DNA of 64,000 nt from Clostridia bacterium (GCA_017407325.1 JAFQWV010000007.1:1-64000), one strand, 5' to 3'; counted from the stretch's first letter, positions 17,304 through 25,787 are shown. Numbers and translations: made by a program. Notes: a model not told the origin generated them from the sequence alone.

Positions 17304-18188
17304 ATGATGAGTGATTTTTCAAAACAGTATATAAGAGAGCTTCAAGAGCTTGTAAAAAGGGTGGAAAAGCTTGAAAATGAACGTAAAAACGTTTCTGCAA
17401 GCGAATTGATTTTTTCTTTTTCAGAAAGTGAAAGTGCGCGCTCCTTTACAAAAAGCTTGGAGTTTACGTCAAATCAAGAGCAAACTTTGAATTTTAATAT
17501 TTCGGGTAAAATTTCATCAAACAGCGAAAGAGCTCAGATTATAGTGTATCTTGACGGCATAAAGCTTAGAAGCGTATATACGCAAAACGGCGAGTTTTCC
17601 TTCGTTTGTCAGAGTGCAGTTGATAAGGGCGAGCATCTATTAGAAATCAACCTATTATACTATTTGGATTTTACACTTGACTCGCTTGACGTAAGATTTG
17701 TTGGTGCTGTTTCGTATAAAAAATATAAAACCGAGCTTCAGACTTTAAATTTTAGCGACGAAAGCATTATAGTCTTTAGGTGTGACGACTTGGTAACCGT
17801 TTATTCTTACGACGGTGAAAATCTTGAAAAACAGCTTAAATTTAACGCAAAAAGCGTGGGTATTTCGGGCTATAATAACGATTTTGCAATCGCGTATTTA
17901 GACGAAGAAAAATGCTTAAGGCTTAAGATTTTTAACAGAAAATTTGAAGTTTTAAGCGAGATTTTTCTCGATAGTGACGTGGCGACGGTAACAGGCTCGA
18001 AAGCTTTTGACGGTTTTAGGTTTTACGGTATTAAGGGAAGTCGTGCTTTTATTTACGATATTGACGAAAATCTTAATTTTGTAAAATCAAGACTAAATAG
18101 CACCGTAAAAAAGGTTGAATCCTCCCCGAACGTTGAAAATGCGATTATCTTGACTGATTTTAGTGGCAACGTAAGACTTGTCATTTAA
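17304..18188 (+). CDS. Coiled-coil plus beta-sandwich structural protein (fibre-like)
   Basis: The 294-residue protein opens with a short trimer-type coiled coil (YIRELQELVKRVEKLENERK, residues 7-26), followed by a beta-rich half (about 35-150) and a C-terminal part with propeller-like strands (VFRCDDLVTVYSYDGENL). This is the plan of small phage head or tail fibres. AAGGGGG lies just upstream of tandem ATGs at 17304 and 17307; an in-frame ATG at 17268 lies inside the previous gene and is not preferred. Confidence 0.45.
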   Translation: MMSDFSKQYIRELQELVKRVEKLENERKNVSASELIFSFSESESARSFTKSLEFTSNQEQTLNFNISGKISSNSERAQIIVYLDGIKLRSVYTQNGEFSFVCQSAVDKGEHLLEINLLYYLDFTLDSLDVRFVGAVSYKKYKTELQTLNFSDESIIVFRCDDLVTVYSYDGENLEKQLKFNAKSVGISGYNNDFAIAYLDEEKCLRLKIFNRKFEVLSEIFLDSDVATVTGSKAFDGFRFYGIKGSRAFIYDIDENLNFVKSRLNSTVKKVESSPNVENAIILTDFSGNVRLVI

Positions 18189-18239
18189 AAAATTCCCTAA
18201 AAACAAAAAATAAAAATTAATGACCTTAAAGGAGAGATG

Positions 18240-18458
18240 ATGGCAAAATATAAACTTGAAAAGGGCGAATTCTACCACCTGATAAATGTAAATGGCACAC
18301 TTGAAATTAGGTTTAGCTTAGCCAATAAAGTATATATGCAAAAGTTTACTGACGAAACGGTAACTCAAAAACAGGTAGTCGCGCTTTGCGACGAACAACT
18401 CATTCTGTTTAACGGCGATATCTTAAGTCGAAACAGAACGGAATTAACAATTAATTAA
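18240..18458 (+). CDS. Small hypothetical protein of the phage-type operon
   Basis: The 72-residue product (MAKYKLEKGEFYHLINVNGT...) has a simple beta-rich pattern with no recognisable motif. GGAG lies upstream of ATG 18237 and ATG 18240; the second has better spacing. It lies in line with the structural genes, so a minor structural role is inferred. Confidence 0.55.
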   Translation: MAKYKLEKGEFYHLINVNGTLEIRFSLANKVYMQKFTDETVTQKQVVALCDEQLILFNGDILSRNRTELTIN

Positions 18459-18468
18459 AGGAGATAAT

Positions 18469-19311
18469 ATGGCAGAAATAACCAAAAAGAAGAGTTTGGA
18501 TGAACTAAAAAAAGAACTTAGCGATATTCAAGCAGAAAGCGACGCTAAAAAGCAAGCCGTTTACGATAACGAGCTAAAGCTTGAAAAAATCGAATACAAC
18601 GCGCCGACCGACGATGAAATTTACAATCTCGCTAAATCTTATATCGACCAAAAATATACTTCTTTACAATCTGACGAAAAGAAGAAGGTCGAAGACAAGA
18701 AAACGAGTTTATCCGAACAAATTAAAAAAGCACAAAAAAATCATGAAGATACTCAAAAACGTCTTGACGAAAGTTATAAATCTTCTCAAAACGAGATTGA
18801 GGATCAAGCAATCAAAAGGGGGATAGGTCGATCAAGCATAGTTTTGAACGAGCTTACTGAACTTGAAAATGCTAAAAACGCTAAAAAGAGTGAAAGCGAA
18901 AAAGAGCTTTCCGACAGCGTCAACGAGCTATCAAGTCAAATCGACAAATTGTCTGAAGAGCTTAATAGCTCGCTTAAAAGCTTAGATATGCAAAAGGCGT
19001 ACGAGCTTAGCGAGCGTATTGAAACCTTAAAGAACGAGCGAGATAAAAAGAATTTGGAGGTGTTAAAGTTTAACAATCAGGTGGAAGAAAAGGAAAAAGC
19101 TTTTTCTAAAAGCTTAGCAAAAAGCACGAAAGAAGAAATCGAAGATATCGAATTTTCTACCACCAAACAAAAATTGAGTGCTGTAATGGATTATTATCTT
19201 GGTTTTGAAGATCCTGAAGATGCTTTAAACGAGTTTGAAAAAGACGAAGATATGCACGACCTTTTAGGCAGTTATTATACCTACGTCTACAACGCGCTTA
19301 AGGTAAGATAA
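18469..19311 (+). CDS. Long coiled-coil protein, possible internal/ejection protein
   Basis: The 280-residue product is almost entirely charged helix with heptad-like spacing (residues 5-45, 65-115, 125-215). In the middle is IKRGIGRSSIVLNELTELE, a short glycine/arginine/serine break in the helix. The C-terminus (MDYYLGFEDPEDALNEFEKDEDMHDLLGSYY) is acidic. It is the last gene of the operon and is followed by a terminator. In podoviruses this place is often taken by ejection proteins, but no similarity proves it. Start ATG is supported by AAAGGAGATAAT. Confidence 0.5.
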   Translation: MAEITKKKSLDELKKELSDIQAESDAKKQAVYDNELKLEKIEYNAPTDDEIYNLAKSYIDQKYTSLQSDEKKKVEDKKTSLSEQIKKAQKNHEDTQKRLDESYKSSQNEIEDQAIKRGIGRSSIVLNELTELENAKNAKKSESEKELSDSVNELSSQIDKLSEELNSSLKSLDMQKAYELSERIETLKNERDKKNLEVLKFNNQVEEKEKAFSKSLAKSTKEEIEDIEFSTTKQKLSAVMDYYLGFEDPEDALNEFEKDEDMHDLLGSYYTYVYNALKVR

Positions 19312-19331
19312 TTTTTTGTATTTTTGGGCGG

Positions 19332-19362
19332 AACGCGCTTATGAGAAATAGGCGCGTTTTTT
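19332..19362 (+). terminator. Terminator of the phage-type operon
   Basis: Stem AACGCGC / GCGCGTT with a 13-base loop and a T6 run. The 3' side, 24 bases from 19349 to 19372, is repeated exactly at 23396-23419 behind the giant lipoprotein gene. Confidence 0.75.
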
Positions 19363-19401
19363 GCTTGCAAAAAATCTGTTTGATAAAATTTTATTTAGGT
19401 A

Positions 19402-19430
19402 TTGACTTTTTAGTAGTCAAATGATAGAAT
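19402..19430 (+). promoter_or_regulatory. Promoter of the giant lipoprotein gene
   Basis: TTGACT and TAGAAT are separated by 17 bases. The -35 box is part of a dyad (TTGACT...AGTCAA) that could bind a regulator. Confidence 0.6.
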
Positions 19431-19442
19431 AAAAGCATAGAA

Positions 19443-19472
19443 TAATTAAACGATATATTATCGTTTTAATTA
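19443..19472 (+). promoter_or_regulatory. AT-rich stem-loop in the lipoprotein leader
   Basis: TAATTAAACGATA pairs with TATCGTTTTAATTA, with one bulged base and a three-base loop. It lies between the promoter and the AGGGGG ribosome-binding site and may stabilise or regulate the message. Confidence 0.4.
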
Positions 19473-19503
19473 CTGGTATAAATTTCAATTAGGGGGTATT
19501 TTT

Positions 19504-22500
19504 ATGAAAAGAAAATTACTTTCTCTTTTGTTGGTTATCAGCGTGGTAGTTTTTGGAACTATCGGCGTAACTGCTTGCGGTAAGACCGAAGATAGTTCTA
19601 CGCCAACGAGTTCCGTGACAAATAGTTCCGCGCCAACGAGTTCCGCGCCAACGAGTTCCGTTCCGAATAGTTCTGCGCCAACGAGTTCCGTTCCGCAAAA
19701 ACTATCTGCTCCGACGGTAACTTTAAGCGGTAGTGTTGCTAGTTGGCAAGCAAATGTAAACGCGGATAAATTTGAAATAAGTATTGACGGAAATTTATCT
19801 TACGTTGAAAATACCGTTACGAGCAAGACTTTAACTAACGGACAATCTTTTAAAATTCGCGCAATCGGCGACGGGAATTCATTTACGACGAGCGATTGGA
19901 GTAATAGCGTAACTTACACGGCGCAAGCTTCACCGTCTGAACCGACGAAACTTGGAGCGCCAGTGGTAACTATTTCAAGCACTGGTCTAGCAAGTTGGTC
20001 AGCAGTTGCAAATGCAAGTGGATACGCGTACAAGATTAACGGCGGTGCGGAAACGCCTACGACGGCGACGAGCGTTCAACTGACTAACGGTCAAAGTATC
20101 GTTGTAAAAGCGGTAGGTGACGGAACGAATTACACCGACGGCGATTATAGCGCGTCAGTAACTTACACCGCAAGTTCTTCAACTGAAACTTCAGCGCCTA
20201 CATATTTAGGAATAACTGCGTCAACCGAAATACCGACCGACGGCGACGCTCCTAGCGTGCTTTCGCTATCGTCTGTCGGTTCGTATTCTACGAGAGTTTC
20301 TTTTGAGCAATCGCTGAGAGATTACTTGGGTGACGAGAATAATTGGCTAGGTGATACAGCCCCGACTGAAAGCTCGTACGAAGCATATACTACCGCTGGC
20401 GGTACGGTTTATATTCAAATTTGGTTAAATAACCCTAACCAAAACACTATATTATCGTTAAAACTTAACGGAGTAAAATATCAAGCGGGCGGTGATTTAC
20501 AGTCTTTCTTCGTTCAAAGCGGAAATTCTTATTTAAACTGCGTATACGTGGCGATAACCGTTCCGAATACTGCTTACGGCGAAATTTCGTACGAAGTTAC
20601 GGAAATTGAATACGTTGAAGGATCTAACGTAAGCCAAAACGGTAAAGCGGTATTAATAGACGAAGACAACGACACGGTAAAGATAGGCGTTTCTTATGAA
20701 AATTCTTTACCTACGGCGACGGTTTCTAACCAAAGCATTACCGCAAGTTCTATATCTTTCGATATTAACGTCAGCGACCAAAGCAATCTTGTTAGCACAA
20801 TCGGCGGTTGGTTGAGAGTTCTTATCTACACTCAAAATAACGAAATATTAGCGCAACAGAAGTTAAGCGTAGGAAACAACTCGGTAACTTTTGATAATTT
20901 AAGCGCAGATACTTACTACGGCATGGTGGCGTTCGTGTTAGGCGATATTCACGACGGTAACGGAATTTACGTTCACGGCGTAGCAAGTGGTGCCGGAAAA
21001 ACTGAAAGCATAATAGATTGTAGCGTGCAATCTGAAATTTTAAGAAATACCAGCACCGACAAATATTATCCAAATATTAAGGTAAACGCTACTTTATCGG
21101 ATAATTCGTTCGCGTTTACTAGGATAGAAGTAATAGATGCGTACGATGACGAAACGATATACACTTCAGCGTTTAACGGTTCAATCAATATAACCGAAAA
21201 CGTATTAAACGACCGTCAATACCGTGTAAAAATATATTACGAAAACGCGACGAACGTCGAACAGTCTTATGAAGATTACGTTTACGTTGAAAGATTAGAT
21301 TATCCGTGGATTAATGATTGCGATCTTGCTTACGGTTTGGTCGACGACGCTATTTTAGGCTTTGACTTTGGCGAAAATAAGAGTAATTTTGATAATTTAA
21401 CCATTAAAATCTTTAGCGAAGACAGCGCGCAATACGTTGCAGAAGACGCAATTTATTTAATTGATAATCCTAACGCAATTCAAGATTTGCAAACGCAATT
21501 AAACGGTATGGATAGAAGTGAAGACGGATATTTTGAACTTGGTCTGAGAATACAAAGATTAGAACGAGTTCAACAGACCGTAGAAAGCTATTACAGTTCA
21601 ATGACTAAACAAGATTGGGAAACTGAACTTGCAAAGGGTGCTTACGTTTACGAGTTAGTATACGGTCAAGACGACGCGTTCTTTAAGGGTGCTGGCGATA
21701 AATATTACGCAGTTTTAGACGGTTATCAATCTAAACGCGTAAACGATTCTTCGTGGCAATATATCGTTACTGCCGACTTTGATATGAACGACGGTCAGGA
21801 TATAGAAGAAGACAGAACGATTGTTGAAGGTTACTTTAATATTGAACCTGCGACTTCTGAAAACGATTATTTGTTCGTCGCGTCTGACGAAGATTATAAC
21901 GAATTGTTTACGGTAGATGAAAATAACGTCTTATATCTTGAAGTAATGTCTAGAGACAGCGAAGGCAACGAAAGTTATAGAAACTTGGGATACGTAAATC
22001 AAATAGTTTTAGCAGAAGGTTACGAAATTAAGCAAGTATTGTGGACTCAGAACGAACCAAACAACGATATCGACGAAAGCGCTTGGCTTGCAAGCATTAA
22101 GCAAGCGTTGTTAAACGGCGACGACGTTGATTCGGTGGTATTCCCACTTGGTAATTTAGAACCGATAACCTTCGATTTAGACGATATTGAAACAGATTTG
22201 GTTGGCTACTATGATATACGCTTTACTTACAAGATGTACGGTAAAGAATATACTCAGGACCATCCGTTCGATTGGTCGGGAAGCACGGTTACTTATACGC
22301 TCGTAGGAAAACTTCCAACGCCATCTGTGAATATAGTCACTACCCCAACTGATGATTACGGTCGTTTCGAAATAGAATATCCAGAGTCGATAGGATATTG
22401 GGACGAGTACGTTTACGAAATCAGAGACGCTGACGAGCAACTTGTGGGAACTTATACACAAAGCGATTATCATAGTAGAATGCTATCAGCGAACTATTCT

Positions 22501-23310
22501 ATAAGAGTTATGTTAAAAGCCGTATCGCACGTTGAAGTTTATCTAGACAGTGATTGGAGTGAATGGTTCGTTTGTACGCCGGCTACTTGCGATATTCCGT
22601 CGAACTTATCTACGAATTATAACGAATACGGTGTAACGGTTGAGTGGTCGTCGGTTGCCGGTGCTGAAAAGTACGTTTACGTAATAAATGACGGTGAAGA
22701 ACAAGAGACTTACGAAACGGGCGTTTCAGGACTAAAGAACGGCGATACGTTTAAAGTTAAAGCACTTCCTTTAAGCGGTAGCGAGTTCATTGCGTCTGAA
22801 TATTCGGAAGTTTTGACTGTCGTAGACGATAGAACGATGCTTGACACTCCTATAGTTACTTTCGACAGCGAATACCACTTGTTAGAGTGGCAAGCCGTAG
22901 ATAACGTTGCGTATTACAACGTATATAACGCTGAAACGGGCGAAATTCGTTACAGCCAAATTACGGAAACTTCTTGCAGTATTCAAATCGGAAGCGTCTA
23001 TATAGTTAAAGCGATTCCGAGCGATTGTGAAAATTACGCTCCAAGTGAATCTCAACCGATAGACACGACTATCAAACTCAACGCACCTGAAATTACTATT
23101 TCAGAAATGGGCGAAGTTGAATTTTCGACTTATAAGGTAGGCGGAAGAGTAATTTACACTTACGTTATTAACGACGGCGAAGAACAGACAACGAACAAAT
23201 CAAGTGGTCAAATTACTTTAAACGTAGGGGATACTATTAAGGTAAAAGTTTCATTTACAAACTATGAAGATAGCGACTGGAGTGAAAAGACTTATACGGC
23301 AACTAATTAA
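19504..23310 (+). CDS. Giant surface lipoprotein with fibronectin-III-like repeats
   Basis: The 1268-residue protein has a lipoprotein signal peptide (lipobox VTAC, Cys25). A Ser/Thr/Pro-rich stalk follows (about residues 31-64) built from in-frame copies of APTSS and VPNSS units. There are two FN3-like modules at about 68-140 and 150-225, a long unique middle region, and three more FN3-like modules at about 1030-1268, each with the pattern LxAPxVT...W...Y.Y.INDG...L.NGDT.KVKA. It should be displayed on the outer face of the membrane, with a role in adhesion or polymer binding inferred. The 15-base stalk repeats could change in number. It has its own promoter and terminator. Confidence 0.75.
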   Translation: MKRKLLSLLLVISVVVFGTIGVTACGKTEDSSTPTSSVTNSSAPTSSAPTSSVPNSSAPTSSVPQKLSAPTVTLSGSVASWQANVNADKFEISIDGNLSYVENTVTSKTLTNGQSFKIRAIGDGNSFTTSDWSNSVTYTAQASPSEPTKLGAPVVTISSTGLASWSAVANASGYAYKINGGAETPTTATSVQLTNGQSIVVKAVGDGTNYTDGDYSASVTYTASSSTETSAPTYLGITASTEIPTDGDAPSVLSLSSVGSYSTRVSFEQSLRDYLGDENNWLGDTAPTESSYEAYTTAGGTVYIQIWLNNPNQNTILSLKLNGVKYQAGGDLQSFFVQSGNSYLNCVYVAITVPNTAYGEISYEVTEIEYVEGSNVSQNGKAVLIDEDNDTVKIGVSYENSLPTATVSNQSITASSISFDINVSDQSNLVSTIGGWLRVLIYTQNNEILAQQKLSVGNNSVTFDNLSADTYYGMVAFVLGDIHDGNGIYVHGVASGAGKTESIIDCSVQSEILRNTSTDKYYPNIKVNATLSDNSFAFTRIEVIDAYDDETIYTSAFNGSINITENVLNDRQYRVKIYYENATNVEQSYEDYVYVERLDYPWINDCDLAYGLVDDAILGFDFGENKSNFDNLTIKIFSEDSAQYVAEDAIYLIDNPNAIQDLQTQLNGMDRSEDGYFELGLRIQRLERVQQTVESYYSSMTKQDWETELAKGAYVYELVYGQDDAFFKGAGDKYYAVLDGYQSKRVNDSSWQYIVTADFDMNDGQDIEEDRTIVEGYFNIEPATSENDYLFVASDEDYNELFTVDENNVLYLEVMSRDSEGNESYRNLGYVNQIVLAEGYEIKQVLWTQNEPNNDIDESAWLASIKQALLNGDDVDSVVFPLGNLEPITFDLDDIETDLVGYYDIRFTYKMYGKEYTQDHPFDWSGSTVTYTLVGKLPTPSVNIVTTPTDDYGRFEIEYPESIGYWDEYVYEIRDADEQLVGTYTQSDYHSRMLSANYSIRVMLKAVSHVEVYLDSDWSEWFVCTPATCDIPSNLSTNYNEYGVTVEWSSVAGAEKYVYVINDGEEQETYETGVSGLKNGDTFKVKALPLSGSEFIASEYSEVLTVVDDRTMLDTPIVTFDSEYHLLEWQAVDNVAYYNVYNAETGEIRYSQITETSCSIQIGSVYIVKAIPSDCENYAPSESQPIDTTIKLNAPEITISEMGEVEFSTYKVGGRVIYTYVINDGEEQTTNKSSGQITLNVGDTIKVKVSFTNYEDSDWSEKTYTATN
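19592..19692 (+). repeat. In-frame short tandem repeat coding the lipoprotein stalk
   Basis: Units of about 15 bases related to GCGCCAACGAGTTCC alternate with related AAT-AGT-TCC units. All lie in frame and encode APTSS/VPNSS. Slippage would lengthen or shorten the stalk without a frameshift. Confidence 0.65.
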
Positions 23311-23323
23311 ACGCTAAAAAGGT

Positions 23324-23350
23324 GGCGGTGAACGAAAATCGTTCACCGCC
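23324..23350 (+). terminator. Stem-loop after the giant lipoprotein gene
   Basis: A perfect 12-bp stem GGCGGTGAACGA / TCGTTCACCGCC with loop AAA. There is no T-run, so it may protect the 3' end while the next hairpin terminates. Confidence 0.55.
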
Positions 23351-23371
23351 TTCGTTTGGTTCAATTTTAGT

Positions 23372-23409
23372 TAAAAAACGCGCCTATATGACGGGTAGGC
23401 GCGTTTTTT
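23372..23409. terminator. Bidirectional terminator after the giant lipoprotein gene
   Basis: Stem AAAAAACGCGCCTA / TAGGCGCGTTTTTT with a nine-base loop. Its right half with downstream bases is the second copy of the 24-base repeat also found at 19349-19372. Confidence 0.8.
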
Positions 23410-23411
23410 GC

Positions 23412-23440
23412 TTGCAAAATAGTTTTAAATATAGTATAAT
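23412..23440 (+). promoter_or_regulatory. Promoter of the membrane-protein gene at 23469
   Basis: TTGCAA and TATAAT are separated by 17 bases; the start codon lies about 29 bases after the -10 box. Confidence 0.55.
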
Positions 23441-23468
23441 ATTTAAAAAACATTCGCGGTGGTAATTT

Positions 23469-24410
23469 ATGTATATTAAAAACACTTTACGCCTGTTTAT
23501 GAACAATATAAATCTTGGCTTTAAAGCAATGCTTTACAGGCTTATAATAATGATTGTAGGCTTAATTTCAGCGTACTATATAGCATATTTTGGAATTTCA
23601 GTAATTTCAAAAAGTGCAGAAATAAGTAAAGTTATTCAAGACTTAAAAAGCTTGTGGCTTATGTTTTTAGGACACGAAGATATCGTGGTTGACTTGCAAG
23701 CAAGCTTTACTGCGCTTTTATCGCTAGTCAGGGCAAATCTTGCAAGAATTATCGGTTCGCTCAGCGCAGTTATCGTCGTATTGTTTATAATGGACTATCT
23801 TTTAGGGCTTTGCAGCTTCACACTCGGCGCGATGGTTAATACTTATATGACGTCGCTTACAAAAACTTATTTTATTCAAACCTTTGTTGCAAACCTTAAA
23901 AAAGCACTCGTTTTTGAACTTGTTTATTCACTTGTAAAGTGTTTTGCGCTTTTATTATCGTTTGCGATTGCAGGTTGCTTTGCAATCTTTGCTTACAGGG
24001 CGCTAAGTTTTATGTCAATACTTATCGGACTATGGCTATTAATTTGTTTAATCGCTGTGTTTTTATCGTTTACGGCAACGTGGCGAATAAAAGTTATAGA
24101 AGGTGCAAAAATCAGCACTGCTATTAAAAATTCGAACATAACTAAACAAACTTTCTTCCCGATTTTTGCGACCTATATTTTGGTAATCGTGCTTATTTTC
24201 TACGTCAACGTTTCTATGTTCTTAGTAACGCTCGGCGCAGGAATAATGGTGACCGTTCCAATGTCTTATTTACTGCTTTTATGCTTGCAAAACGTAATCG
24301 AGTTTACGTTAACCGGAAGAAAATATTATATTGACTACGACAATATAGTAGTTCCAAAAGAACTTCGTGGCGAAGAAGAAAAATTATTGAGCGAAGAAGT
24401 TGATATTTAG
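23469..24410 (+). CDS. Polytopic membrane protein of unknown function
   Basis: The 313-residue protein has about six hydrophobic segments (roughly residues 20-45, 95-125, 150-185, 190-210, 235-260, 265-285) and a short acidic cytoplasmic tail. No transporter or enzyme motif is recognised. It resembles in layout the many uncharacterised multi-pass proteins of Clostridia. GGTGG lies upstream of the ATG. Array B begins directly after its stop. Confidence 0.6.
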   Translation: MYIKNTLRLFMNNINLGFKAMLYRLIIMIVGLISAYYIAYFGISVISKSAEISKVIQDLKSLWLMFLGHEDIVVDLQASFTALLSLVRANLARIIGSLSAVIVVLFIMDYLLGLCSFTLGAMVNTYMTSLTKTYFIQTFVANLKKALVFELVYSLVKCFALLLSFAIAGCFAIFAYRALSFMSILIGLWLLICLIAVFLSFTATWRIKVIEGAKISTAIKNSNITKQTFFPIFATYILVIVLIFYVNVSMFLVTLGAGIMVTVPMSYLLLLCLQNVIEFTLTGRKYYIDYDNIVVPKELRGEEEKLLSEEVDI

Positions 24411-24413
24411 TAA

Positions 24414-24768
24414 ATGATGTGCAAAATAAATTTTGCATGATGCCTAACTTGTCAGTTAGCATGAAGTGCAATCCTACTTTTTGCGTACGGATTGCATGAT
24501 GCACAAGTTGCAAGCAACTTGCATTGTGGTCGTGAATGCTTGCGCATTCCGTGATTAACATATAATATTAATCTCGGACTGAAATTTTTTATAATAAGAC
24601 GGCGTTTTTTGAAAAACGCTCGACCTTTATGCAAGTTAAAAACTTGCTATCGAGTTGCGTAAGCAACATATCGAGCGAAACGCAAGTTTCGCATATCGAG
24701 TAGCTGTAGGCTACATATCGAGCAACCTTCGGTTGCATATCTAGCGCCATTTATGGCGCATAAATTAG
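24414..24768. repeat. Hairpin-array element with core (array B)
   Basis: The left arm has stems GCAAAAT/ATTTTGC, GCTAACT/AGTTAGC, GCAATCC/GGATTGC and GCAAGTTG/CAACTTGC, joined by short GATG-type linkers. The core reads GTGGTCGTGAATGC, then AT-rich DNA, then a GGCGTTTTTT/AAAACGC hairpin, then CGACCTTTATGC. The right arm has stems GCAAGTT, TTGCG/CGCAA, CGAAAC/GTTTCG, GTAGC/GCTAC, GCAACC/GGTTGC and GCGCC/GGCGC joined by ATATCGAG. It fills the gap between 24411 and 24778. Confidence 0.75.
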
Positions 24769-24778
24769 GAGAAAAACA

Positions 24779-25570
24779 ATGCCTATCCTTTACTTAGTTG
24801 GCGACTCTACCGTCTGTAATTACGATTTATCAATAGAAGATAGAAACTTTTTGTATCCGAGAAACGGCTACGGTATGTGGCTTAATACTTACTTTAAAGG
24901 CTCGGTTTATATCAAAAACCTTGCGCTTGGCGGAAGAAGCTCGAAAAGCTTTTTAAAAGAAGAAAACTATAAATATCTTTGCGAAAACTTAACTTCTGGC
25001 GATTATTTAATGATTGCCTTTTCGCATAACGACGAAAAATATTTAGACGAAGCGCGTTTTACTTACGGAAACGGTGATATAAACGACGATTGCTCGTTTA
25101 AGTACCATTTATATAATTACTATATAAAGTTAGCGCTTGATAGGGGTGCAACGCCAATTCTTTGTACGCCTATCGTCAGAAGATGCGACAAAAACGAATA
25201 TCAAGGCGACAGAGTGCACGTTTTAGGAAAAGTCGTATCAAGTGGTAAAGAATACGGTGAAAGCGACTATCCTAACGCTATAAGAGAGCTTGCAAAAGAG
25301 TTTGAAATTACGCTTATTGATATGACTGCGCTGACTTTAACTTTATGCAAAAACGCAGGGGCAAAAAAGACTATCGAACTTTTTGCAACCACTTCAAAAA
25401 ACGCCGTAGATATTGACAATACACATCTTAACAGTTTTGGTGCAAAAGTTTATGCTCGCGTTTGGTGCGACGCTTTAAAACAGACTGATTGCGAGTTAAA
25501 GAACTATCTTTCTGACAATTCTTACAATCCAAAACTAAGCGACAGATTTGAAAACGCATGGCGTAACTAA
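24779..25570 (+). CDS. SGNH-fold esterase (rhamnogalacturonan-acetylesterase type)
   Basis: The 263-residue protein has the four SGNH blocks: GDST with nucleophile Ser10, LGGRSS (Gly51), SHND (Asn84), and DNTHLN with catalytic Asp213 and His216. The spacing fits the rhamnogalacturonan acetylesterase branch, which removes acetyl groups from pectin-type sugars. There is no signal peptide, so it would act on imported oligosaccharides or another cytoplasmic ester. AGGAG precedes the ATG. The gene lies alone between arrays B and H, with no sugar transporter or glycosidase beside it. Confidence 0.75.
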   Translation: MPILYLVGDSTVCNYDLSIEDRNFLYPRNGYGMWLNTYFKGSVYIKNLALGGRSSKSFLKEENYKYLCENLTSGDYLMIAFSHNDEKYLDEARFTYGNGDINDDCSFKYHLYNYYIKLALDRGATPILCTPIVRRCDKNEYQGDRVHVLGKVVSSGKEYGESDYPNAIRELAKEFEITLIDMTALTLTLCKNAGAKKTIELFATTSKNAVDIDNTHLNSFGAKVYARVWCDALKQTDCELKNYLSDNSYNPKLSDRFENAWRN

Positions 25571-25737
25571 GTTTGCCTTTTAGGCAAGTGAAGTTATCTG
25601 CGATAGTGAAGTTCACTATGTGAGTGAAGTTTCGCCTTGTGGCGAAGTTTAAGGCAAACTTAACTTCACTTGTGTAGGACACAAACTTCACTGTGAGTTT
25701 ATACGAGCAACTTCACTGTGCGAAGCGCAACTTCACC
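25562..25737. repeat. Hairpin-array element with fully inverted linkers (array H)
   Basis: On the left, hairpins (stems TTGCC/GGCAA, ATC/GAT, CAC/GTG, TCGCC/GGCGA) are separated by direct copies of AGTGAAGTT. On the right, hairpins (TGTGT/ACACA, GTG.., GCGC..) are separated by AACTTCACT, the reverse complement of that linker. There is no GGTCG core. It overlaps the last codons of the esterase gene. Confidence 0.8.
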
Positions 25738-25750
25738 AACAAAAAAATAA

Positions 25751-25787
25751 AAACCATCGTGTAGCGTATACCGACGATGGTTTTTTT
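25751..25787. terminator. Bidirectional terminator between convergent genes
   Basis: Stem AAACCATCG / CGATGGTTT with a 15-base loop, flanked by an A-run and a T7 run. It serves the esterase gene and the minus-strand TSCPD/DUF4364 genes. Confidence 0.8.

Noticed and set aside
9583..19311. Complete prophage
   Set aside because: No integrase, repressor, replication, lysis or recognisable tail genes, and no attachment-site repeats were found around it.
19516..19698. Minus-strand Arg/Thr-rich frame inside the giant lipoprotein
   Set aside because: It is an antisense shadow of the tandem stalk repeat.
24304..24634. Minus-strand frames across array B
   Set aside because: They read through the palindromes and the end of the membrane-protein gene; no support as genes.
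24414..24768. Hairpin arrays as CRISPR arrays
   Set aside because: The constant part is only 7-9 bases, the variable parts are self-complementary and not spacer-like, and no cas genes are present.
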